From positions 1 to 40,032 of the forward strand of contig CAJBLH010000037.1 of the NCBI GenBank assembly GCA_903953895.1: 40,032 nucleotides of DNA, in the 5' to 3' direction. The DNA is from an uncultured Desulfobacteraceae bacterium (GTDB taxonomy: Bacteria; Desulfobacterota; Desulfobacteria; Desulfobacterales; Desulfatirhabdiaceae). Under the pieces are notes generated by a model, which saw only the letters and a program-made list of their open reading frames with translations, was not told where the DNA came from and searched no databases. Shown here in pieces: positions 34,196-40,032 of this stretch (position 1 is its first letter; every line of letters begins with the position of its first letter). The position numbers and the translations under genes were made by a program.

Positions 34196-36233
34196 AAACG
34201 GCCGGGTTAGAACCCTGTGCCGGATGTGCGACACCCGCTGCAGCATCGATGTCCATGTCCGGGCCGGCATCCTGACGGACATTACCCCGGCCGATGGAAA
34301 CCCCGTGAACCAGGGGCGGATGTGTCCGCGCGGCAATGCCGCACTCGATGTGTTTTATCACTCCGATCGGATTTTAAAGCCATTGAAGCGGCAGCCAAAC
34401 GGTGATTTCATTGAAATATCCAGGGATCAGGCCCTGGATGAAATCGCTGAAAAACTTCAGAAAATAAAGGATGATTTCGGCGCCCGAGCCGTCGGGGTCT
34501 GGAAGGGTGAGGCGGTTGGTTTTCTGCAGCAGGAGGAATACGTCCGTCGCTTTGCGCACGCCTTTGGCACGCCGAATTATTTTTCCAATGATTCAGCCTG
34601 TTTCAACAGCCGTTTTCTGGGACACTATCTGGTTGCCGGGTTCTGGAATCCTTTTCCGGACTATTCCAGGGCAGGTCTGATTTTTCTCTTCGGCACCAAT
34701 CCGCCGGTCTGCCATCCGCCGTTCATGTCGGAATTTGCGGATGCCAAAGCCAGAGGGGCCAATCTGGTGGTGGTGGACCCGCGTCTGAATCCCATTGCCT
34801 GCTATGCCGACATTTTCGCTCAGCCCATTCCGGGAACCGACGGCGCCCTGGCCTGGGGGCTCATTCACCAGTTGATCCAAACGGGCAGTTATGATCAGCC
34901 GTTTGTCGAGCGCTACTGTATCGGCATGGAAGAAATCGCGGCGTATGCCCGGAAGTTCACCCCGCAGGTGGTGGAAGCACAGACCGGCGTCTATGCGGAT
35001 GTGGTTGTTCAGATGGCCGAACTGATCCGGAAAAACCAGCCGTGGATCAGCTTTTATGTCGGAGCCGGTCTGGAACATCATGAAAACGGCGTGAATAATA
35101 TTCGCGCGCTGGCCATCCTGGCCTGTCTCTGCGGGGCGCTCGACATCGAGTGTGGGTTCGGTTGGCCCGAAACCCTCAATCGCAACGATCTGACCCTTTA
35201 CAGGGAACTGCCGCTCGACAAAGAAAAACCCATCGGTGCGGACTTATACCCGGTGCTTTACCATATCCGGAAGGAATGCCATTCCATGACGGCCATGGAT
35301 TATATGCTTGGCAAGGGGGAATATCCGCTGAAAGGGCTTGTGGTTACCGGCGCCAATCCTGCGGTGACCAATCCCAATATCCGGAAAGTCGAGAAGGCGC
35401 TGTCAAACCTGGATATTCTCGTGGTCAACGATCTGTTCATGACCCGAACCGCCCGGCTGGCCCACTACATTCTGCCGGCAGCTTCCTATCTGGAACGCTC
35501 CGAGGTGCATATCAACCACAAGCACCAGCGCGTTTTCCTGACGACCAAGGTCGCTGAAATTCCAGGTGTTTGCGATGAGTACCGACTCTGGAAAGATCTG
35601 GCCTGGCGGTTGGGATTCGGGGAGACATACTTTAAATGGGAAAATGAAACCGAGGTGAACCGCTATATTCTGGAGCCGTCCGGGATCAGCCTGGAAGCGC
35701 TTCAGGCACGTCCTGAAGGCATTCAATACAAACCGTTGTGTTACCGGAAATATCAGTTTCAGCCTTTGCCCACCCCATCCGGCAAGGTCGAATTTACCTC
35801 ATCCTATCTAAAAAACCTGGGGTTACCCGCGATTCCCGAGTATGTGCCACCCTACCATCTGCGTCATACAAACAAGGATTTTCCGCTGCTGCTGACAACC
35901 GGCGCCCGCATGACGCTTTTTTACCATTCCCGCCATCAGAATATCGAACGGTTCCGGCAAGTGCATCCGCAGGCAGTGGCCGAAATTCATCCGGATGATG
36001 CCGCGCAACTGGGGATTGTGGACAAACAGCAGGTGCGGATTGTATCGGAAATCGGTTCCTTAGTAATCCAGGCCAAAATTGTCCACAAGTCGGAATTGCG
36101 GCGTGGGATCATCGAAGTCTATCACGGATGGGAAGACTGGCGCATTAATTTTGTCACCTTTGACCACATCACGGACCCCATCAGCGGATTTCCCCTGCTG
36201 AAAGCCGTGCCGGTGCGGGTTGAAAAACCCTAA
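34173..36233 (+). CDS. Molybdopterin (Mo/W-bisPGD) oxidoreductase catalytic subunit, cytoplasmic
   Basis: A DMSO-reductase-superfamily enzyme of 686 residues; substrate unknown. It has the proximal [4Fe-4S] motif C16-x2-C19-x3-C23...C51-PRG, a likely metal-ligand cysteine C143 in SNDSACFNSRF, and a C-terminal molydopterin-dinucleotide-binding domain (LLLTTGARMTLFYHSRHQN, VYHGWEDWRINF). There is no twin-arginine signal and no NrfD-type membrane gene nearby, so it works in the cytoplasm. The Sec/Cys-His pair of formate dehydrogenase is absent (Cys is followed by Phe-Asn), arguing against that activity. ATG 34173 was chosen over 34164 because AAAGGAU is correctly spaced for it. It ends 22 bases from the converging transporter operon. 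Confidence 0.88.
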   Translation: MREKTVIENGRVRTLCRMCDTRCSIDVHVRAGILTDITPADGNPVNQGRMCPRGNAALDVFYHSDRILKPLKRQPNGDFIEISRDQALDEIAEKLQKIKDDFGARAVGVWKGEAVGFLQQEEYVRRFAHAFGTPNYFSNDSACFNSRFLGHYLVAGFWNPFPDYSRAGLIFLFGTNPPVCHPPFMSEFADAKARGANLVVVDPRLNPIACYADIFAQPIPGTDGALAWGLIHQLIQTGSYDQPFVERYCIGMEEIAAYARKFTPQVVEAQTGVYADVVVQMAELIRKNQPWISFYVGAGLEHHENGVNNIRALAILACLCGALDIECGFGWPETLNRNDLTLYRELPLDKEKPIGADLYPVLYHIRKECHSMTAMDYMLGKGEYPLKGLVVTGANPAVTNPNIRKVEKALSNLDILVVNDLFMTRTARLAHYILPAASYLERSEVHINHKHQRVFLTTKVAEIPGVCDEYRLWKDLAWRLGFGETYFKWENETEVNRYILEPSGISLEALQARPEGIQYKPLCYRKYQFQPLPTPSGKVEFTSSYLKNLGLPAIPEYVPPYHLRHTNKDFPLLLTTGARMTLFYHSRHQNIERFRQVHPQAVAEIHPDDAAQLGIVDKQQVRIVSEIGSLVIQAKIVHKSELRRGIIEVYHGWEDWRINFVTFDHITDPISGFPLLKAVPVRVEKP

Positions 36234-36255
36234 CCGGCAGGCAATATTATTGGTT

Positions 36256-37089
36256 TTACTGAACGGATGATTCCCATTCCTTTGTCTCGAACCAATAGTG
36301 CTTTCTTTCTTTCAGCCAGCCTTCGGATGTAACGACCGTAATCCAGTTGTTGAAATAATTGATGGAATCGTAGTCGCCTTTTCGAACCGCAAAGGCGATC
36401 GGTTCTTTGGTGAATGTTCCTTCGATGGGGATGAAAAGGGTTTCCGGATATTTCAGGGCCTGAAACGCCGGAGTCGGGGCAGAGCCTACCATGGCATGGG
36501 CTTTGCCGTTAATGACTTCCTGATATGCCTGGGATTCGTCGTCGAAAAGGGTCAGTTTGGCTTTGGGCATGAATTTTTTGACCGTGGGAACAGAGGAAGA
36601 CCCCAATCTTGCGGTAATCGTGACTTCCGGTTTGTTGAAATCCTCCAGGCTTTTGAATCCGGCCGCCAGTTGTTTATGAGCGACGATCGCCTGCCCGGTG
36701 AAATCATAGGGAATGCTGAAATTGACTTTCTGGTTTCGGGCAGGCTGGACAGACATACCGCCGATAATGACATCGAATTTTCCTGTCAACAGGGCCGGGA
36801 TGATGCCGTCCCATTTGGTGGGAACAAATTCGACCTTGACCCCGAGATCTGCCGCGAATCGTTTGGCCACATCGATTTCAAAGCCCACAAGCTGCCCGCT
36901 TTTATCGTTCATGGCCCAGGGAACGAACGTGGACATACCGACTTTGAGTACACCGCGTTTCATGACCTGATCGATGGTACTCTCGGCAACGAGCTTGTTC
37001 TGCAGATCTCCGGCAAATGCCGGGGCCGCAAGACAGGCGATCAGAAAAACCATAATAACGGGTTTCAACAACTGGGTTACGATTTTCAT
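36256..37089 (-). CDS. Periplasmic amino-acid-binding protein of ABC transporter (SBP family 3)
   Basis: The capture subunit of a polar amino-acid importer, 277 residues. A Sec signal peptide (about 1-26, ending AAPAFA) precedes a type II binding fold with KVGMSTFVPWAMND, LVGFEIDVAKRFAADLGVKV, FVPTKWDGIIPALLTGKFDVIIGGMS and YDFTGQAIVAHK. These are family-3 hallmarks shared by glutamine, histidine, arginine and cystine binders; the ligand is not fixed by sequence. Start 37089 has an ideal AAGGAGGU 5 bases upstream; an earlier in-frame codon would bury the signal peptide. Its strong ribosome binding site fits the need for excess binding protein. It lies next to the hut operon's end. Confidence 0.92.
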   Translation of the reverse strand: MKIVTQLLKPVIMVFLIACLAAPAFAGDLQNKLVAESTIDQVMKRGVLKVGMSTFVPWAMNDKSGQLVGFEIDVAKRFAADLGVKVEFVPTKWDGIIPALLTGKFDVIIGGMSVQPARNQKVNFSIPYDFTGQAIVAHKQLAAGFKSLEDFNKPEVTITARLGSSSVPTVKKFMPKAKLTLFDDESQAYQEVINGKAHAMVGSAPTPAFQALKYPETLFIPIEGTFTKEPIAFAVRKGDYDSINYFNNWITVVTSEGWLKERKHYWFETKEWESSVQ

Positions 37090-37121
37090 AATACCTCCTT
37101 TTTGGGTTAGAACTTCATTGA

Positions 37122-38003
37122 TCAGACCGAACTCCTTCTCATAAAAATTTCCAGACGCTCGACCGCCAGGGACAGGCTGAGAGTCAGCACCAGATACAAC
37201 ACCGTGATGGTGATCCAGCATTCAAACGTCAGGTAGGTGGCCGCCATCAGTTCCATCCCCTGGAAACAGAGCTCCGGAATGGAGATCACTGAAACAATGG
37301 CGGAATCCTTGATGGTAGAGATGAACTGTCCGGCCAGAGGGGGCAGGATTCTTTGAATCGCCTGGGGCAGGATGACATGCTGCATTTTCTGCCGCCACGA
37401 CAACCCCAGCGCATAAGCGGCTTCAAACTGGCCTTTCTCGATGGACTGGATGCCGGCCCGGATGATTTCCGTGATATAGGCTGCTTCAAAAATCGCCACA
37501 GTCATCGTGGCTGAAATGAAAGCGGAAAAAAATCGCGGGGGTGCGAAAAAAAACGTCAGCAGGCTCTGAGTGGTTTCCGAGGCATTCCTGGCAAAATCAT
37601 CCACACCCAGAACCGGCATGATCTGATCACTGACAAAGAAATAAAAAATGAAGATCAGCACCAGGGGAGGGGTGTTTCGAATCAGCTCCACGAATGTTCG
37701 GCCCAGGAGCCGCTTGAACAAACTGCTGCTGACTCGGAAAAAACCGGCAATCGTTCCAATGATGGTAGCGATCAGGGTGGCCCAGATACTCAGGCGGATG
37801 GTTGTCAATAAGCCCTGCATCAGAAGATTCGCCGTCCAGTTGCCGGTCGCCGTATCCAGGCGGAACAGGTATTGGGGAATGGCGCCCCAGTTCCATTTGT
37901 ACTGCAATCCGATGTTGATGCGGTAGCCGATGTAGCCAAGAAGAGCTGATATCAGCAGGGCGATGACGGCATCCAGTGGTGTCAGTTTGGGCTTTTTCCG
38001 CAA
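37122..38003 (-). CDS. Amino-acid ABC transporter permease (HisM/GlnP family), second
   Basis: One of two transmembrane subunits. The 293 residues have an N-terminal helix (about 12-28), a periplasmic segment with WNWGAIPQYLF, then the transport core with LLTTIRLSIWATLIATIIGT, the ELIRNTPPLVLIFIFYFF motif and the ATPase-contacting EAA loop EAAYALGLSWRQKMQHVILPQA. The likely start is TTG 38003, with AAAGGA about 9 bases upstream, giving the N-terminus LRKKPKLTPLDAV; the upstream frame only reads through the ATPase end. It begins 16 bases after the ATPase stop and ends 32 bases before the binding-protein gene. Confidence 0.88.
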   Translation of the reverse strand: MRKKPKLTPLDAVIALLISALLGYIGYRINIGLQYKWNWGAIPQYLFRLDTATGNWTANLLMQGLLTTIRLSIWATLIATIIGTIAGFFRVSSSLFKRLLGRTFVELIRNTPPLVLIFIFYFFVSDQIMPVLGVDDFARNASETTQSLLTFFFAPPRFFSAFISATMTVAIFEAAYITEIIRAGIQSIEKGQFEAAYALGLSWRQKMQHVILPQAIQRILPPLAGQFISTIKDSAIVSVISIPELCFQGMELMAATYLTFECWITITVLYLVLTLSLSLAVERLEIFMRRSSV

Positions 38004-38019
38004 AATTACGGTTCCTTTG

Positions 38020-38787
38020 TCAAGACAGAATCTGGCTGAGAAATATCCGAGTCCGTTCCTCCCGGGGTTGATAAAAAAAATGCTCGGCAGTACCCACTTC
38101 AACGATTTTCCCATTCTCCATGAAGATGACTTGGTCGCTGACTTCACGGGCAAACCCCATTTCATGTGTAACAACGACCATTGTCATGCCCTCTCGGGCC
38201 AGGGTTTTCATCACCTCCAGCACTTCACCGATCATTTCCGGGTCCAGGGCGCTGGTGGCTTCATCAAATAGCATGACTTTGGGCATCATGGCAAGCGCTC
38301 GCGCAATGGCCACCCGCTGCTGCTGGCCGCCGCTCAGTTGCGCCGGAAAGGCGTCGGCCTTTTCCGTGATATTGACCTTCCGCAGCAGATCCATAGTCAT
38401 TTCGGTGGCTTCGGCTTTGGTTTTTTTTCGGACGAGCTGTTGCGCAAGATTGATGTTGTCCCGGACGGTCATGTGTGGAAAGAGATTGAACTGCTGAAAG
38501 ACCATACCGACTTCTTTGCGGATTTCAAGCCGGTTTTTCTTGTTGTCATCCAGCGCAATGCCGTCCACGATGATGGACCCGCTGTCAATCTCTTCAAGAC
38601 CGTTCAAACAGCGCAAAAACGTGGATTTGCCTGATCCCGAAGGCCCAATGACTACCACGACTTCACTGCGTCGGATAGTGGTTGAAAAATCGTTCAGGGC
38701 CGTAACGCCGTTGGGGAATGTCTTGCTGATCCGGTCCACGGCGATGATGGCCGAGGAACTGTGGGCGCCGAACTGTTTTTCCTGCAT
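38020..38787 (-). CDS. Amino-acid ABC transporter ATP-binding protein (GlnQ/HisP family)
   Basis: The ATPase that powers the importer, 255 residues. All ABC motifs are present: Walker [10 protein letters not shown] (48-56), Q-loop [13 protein letters not shown], signature LSGGQQQR, Walker [15 protein letters not shown], and H-loop [10 protein letters not shown]. The N-terminus has about 12 extra residues before the usual core ([13 protein letters not shown]). AGGGAGGGAAG precedes the ATG. It lies between the two permease genes on the minus strand, with 23 bases to the upstream permease and 16 to the downstream one. Only one ATPase is encoded, so it likely works as a homodimer under the permease pair. 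Confidence 0.95.
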   Translation of the reverse strand: MQEKQFGAHSSSAIIAVDRISKTFPNGVTALNDFSTTIRRSEVVVVIGPSGSGKSTFLRCLNGLEEIDSGSIIVDGIALDDNKKNRLEIRKEVGMVFQQFNLFPHMTVRDNINLAQQLVRKKTKAEATEMTMDLLRKVNITEKADAFPAQLSGGQQQRVAIARALAMMPKVMLFDEATSALDPEMIGEVLEVMKTLAREGMTMVVVTHEMGFAREVSDQVIFMENGKIVEVGTAEHFFYQPREERTRIFLSQILS

Positions 38788-38810
38788 GAATACTTCCCTC
38801 CTTCAGAGCC

Positions 38811-39632
38811 CTAAGCCCGGACCCTGAGATGACTTTCCAGGAAATTGACCAGAACAGACAGCGTCAGGGTAACGGCCAGGTAAATGGCGGCAACGGTAAA
38901 CCAGAGTTCAAAGGTCAGAAATGTTTCAGCGATAATGACCCGCCCCTGCATGGTCAGATCATAAACCGCGATAATGCTGACCAGGGCCGAGTCCTTGATC
39001 AGGGATATCCCCTGGCTGGTCAAGGGGGGGAGAATGCGGCGGATGGCCTGCGGCAGAATGATGCAGCGGTAAGTATCGACCCTGCCGAGACCCAGGCTGT
39101 ACGCGGCTTCCCATTGGCCTTTATGGATGGAGACAATTCCTGCCCGAAAGATTTCGGAGGCATAGGCTCCTTCAAAGAGGCTGAGAGCCAGCACGGCGGA
39201 AAAAAAGCGTTCAATGCCCAGCACCGGACTCAGAACAAAATAGATAAAAAAAAGCTGAACCACCAGCGGGGTATTGCGGATCAGTTCCAGATAGCCACGG
39301 GCCAGAACACGGGCCATGATCGAGTCGGACAGGCGAAACAGAGCAGCCGTCAGTCCGAAGGCAAATGACAGCACCAGACTGATGCCGGAAACCTGAAAAG
39401 TGACCATCAGTCCCTGAATAAGGGGCCCTGCGGTAAATTGCCCGTCTTCAAAGGTGAAGATATAGCGGGGAATGCGATACCATTGCCAGTTGTAACCGAT
39501 ACTTTCGGTTCCGGCGTTCAGAACCCAGCATACGGCCAGCATGACGCCTAAGTATTTCAAGATAGCAATGATCGGGGAACGGTTGTGGAAGAGGGGTATT
39601 TTTTTCTTTGCTTTCAGGAACAGGCCAGTCAT
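38811..39632 (-). CDS. Amino-acid ABC transporter permease (HisQ/GlnP family), first
   Basis: First gene of the transporter operon; 273 residues. It has an N-terminal membrane helix (about 20-40), the periplasmic WQWYRIPRYIFTF segment that parallels the second permease, then IQGLMVTFQVSGISLVLSFA, the conserved YLELIRNTPLVVQLFFIYF and the EAA loop EAAYSLGLGRVDTYRCIILPQA. The two permeases share this unusual extended N-terminal layout, as if they arose by duplication. ATG 39632 starts at MTGLFLKAKKK; the upstream frame to 39677 contains cysteine-rich text unlike a permease. The ribosome binding site (GGAUG) is weak. Confidence 0.9.
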   Translation of the reverse strand: MTGLFLKAKKKIPLFHNRSPIIAILKYLGVMLAVCWVLNAGTESIGYNWQWYRIPRYIFTFEDGQFTAGPLIQGLMVTFQVSGISLVLSFAFGLTAALFRLSDSIMARVLARGYLELIRNTPLVVQLFFIYFVLSPVLGIERFFSAVLALSLFEGAYASEIFRAGIVSIHKGQWEAAYSLGLGRVDTYRCIILPQAIRRILPPLTSQGISLIKDSALVSIIAVYDLTMQGRVIIAETFLTFELWFTVAAIYLAVTLTLSVLVNFLESHLRVRA

Positions 39633-39651
39633 GTAACAGCATCCAATTTCA

Positions 39652-39678
39652 GTTGCCTGTCTGCAAAAAAAAGGCAAC
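39652..39678 (-). promoter_or_regulatory. Leader hairpin before the transporter operon
   Basis: In the transcript leader, GTTGCCT and AGGCAAC form a 7-bp stem with a 13-base, U-rich loop, ending 19 bases before the first permease's ATG. It could affect translation or attenuate transcription, but the U run lies in the loop, so it is not a standard terminator. Confidence 0.3.
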
Positions 39679-39700
39679 GGTCGTCAAGGCGATCTTATGT

Positions 39701-39710
39701 TGTATATACA
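39701..39710. promoter_or_regulatory. TGTATATACA palindrome, candidate HutC-type operator
   Basis: A perfect 10-base palindrome of the form TGTA-N2-TACA, which is the core recognised by HutC regulators of histidine catabolism in pseudomonads and relatives as I recall it. It sits just downstream of the -10 box of the transporter promoter, close to the predicted start of transcription, a position fit for repression. The symmetry does not extend past the core. Confidence 0.4.
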
Positions 39711-39723
39711 TTGTTTTGAGCCA

Positions 39724-39752
39724 AAAATAAATTGATGGGTGAATTTTGTCAA
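39724..39752 (-). promoter_or_regulatory. Sigma70-type promoter of the amino-acid transporter operon
   Basis: On the minus strand a perfect TTGACA (39752-39747) is followed after 17 bases by TATTTT (39729-39724). Transcription should start near 39717, giving a leader of about 85 bases that contains the palindrome and hairpin listed here. Confidence 0.6.
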
Positions 39753-39866
39753 GAAAAAAAACAGGTTAGGCGTGACCCAATACAGGCGCCATTTTATCTT
39801 TTCTGCCAGATCATGTTTTGCAATCCATTATTGAATCTATGCTCAGTCCATCAATAGCCAAAATGA

Positions 39867-40032
39867 TCAGCGATGCCTTTTTTTCTGTATTAACGAATCA
39901 ACTGCATCAAAATCTTTGTTGTTTTCAACCCATTCGTTTACTGATTTGAAACGAGAATTTACGAACATACCCAATGCCGTCTTTTGCAGGGTGGTGTATT
40001 CATCGCTATGTGGTTTATTATCGGGGAGCGGG
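39867..40032 (-). CDS. C-terminal fragment of an unknown protein (runs off the right edge)
   Basis: An open frame enters from the right edge on the minus strand and ends at TGA (39869-39867), giving 54 C-terminal residues. The text is hydrophilic and helical (EYTTLQKTALGMFVNSRF, WVENNKDFDAVDSLIQKKRH) with a basic end, and looks like real protein. I do not recognise a family. The gap of about 115 bases to the transporter promoter shows no clear terminator. The fragment and its surroundings are more A+T-rich than the transporter genes. Confidence 0.55.
   Translation of the reverse strand, partial: PLPDNKPHSDEYTTLQKTALGMFVNSRFKSVNEWVENNKDFDAVDSLIQKKRHR

Noticed and set aside
34173-36233. Naming the molybdopterin enzyme a formate dehydrogenase
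   Set aside because: The metal-ligand cysteine is followed by Phe-Asn rather than the His that formate dehydrogenases need, and no other diagnostic feature was seen.
36298-37110. 270-residue plus-strand frame opposite the binding-protein gene
   Set aside because: It is fully antisense to a gene with a signal peptide, family motifs and an ideal ribosome binding site.

Overview
The window looks like a chromosomal segment of a strictly anaerobic, probably sulfate-reducing member of the Desulfobacterota (former Deltaproteobacteria). The best pointers are an ahbC-hemB-ahbD cluster (siroheme-dependent heme synthesis), an NDP-forming acyl-CoA synthetase, a phenylacetate-CoA ligase/ACT pair, and a histidine-degradation operon that sends its one-carbon unit to tetrahydrofolate. 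The taxonomic placement is inference from gene content. No 16S rRNA or ribosomal protein gene is present to confirm it. I found no CRISPR array, insertion sequence or prophage module.

Layout. 1-880: an AT-rich non-coding edge with a degenerate tRNA-like stretch, an orphan sigma70-like promoter, and a tRNA-Arg(UCU) gene with its terminator on the minus strand. 881-12541: a long plus-strand housekeeping run with small gaps or overlaps: rpoH (sigma-32), a TPR lipoprotein, a LolB-like lipoprotein, an ATP-grasp protein, a dGTPase-like HD hydrolase, a UPF0280 protein, a HIT protein, a LapA-like membrane protein, mutS and an AMIN/Amidase_3 cell-wall amidase. 12663-18385: enoyl-CoA hydratase (ending at a strong terminator), paaK, a tandem-ACT protein, a HutC-subfamily GntR regulator, a class II Fic protein and a membrane metallophosphoesterase. 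18582-21094 (minus): a small unknown protein and an NDP-forming acyl-CoA synthetase with a good upstream promoter.

21409-27078 (plus) is a tight operon: a ClpX-like AAA+ unfoldase, ahbC, hemB, ahbD and a CBS-domain protein, closed by an intrinsic terminator. 27230-36233 (plus) is a hut operon, hutU-ftcD-hutI-fchA-hutH, continuing without a break into a 16-cysteine ferredoxin and a cytoplasmic molybdopterin oxidoreductase. Converging on it from the right edge (39752-36256, minus) is a polar amino-acid ABC transporter (permease, ATPase, permease, binding protein). It has a near-consensus promoter with a TGTATATACA palindrome just downstream. A 54-residue C-terminal fragment of an unknown protein runs off the right edge.

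How the parts fit. The transporter may bring in histidine or a related amino acid. HutH, HutU and HutI convert histidine to formiminoglutamate; FtcD and FchA then yield glutamate, ammonia and methenyl-tetrahydrofolate, which could enter the Wood-Ljungdahl pathway. The most notable linkages are the ClpX-like unfoldase translationally coupled to heme biosynthesis, and the uncharacterised Mo/W oxidoreductase pair appended to the histidine pathway.
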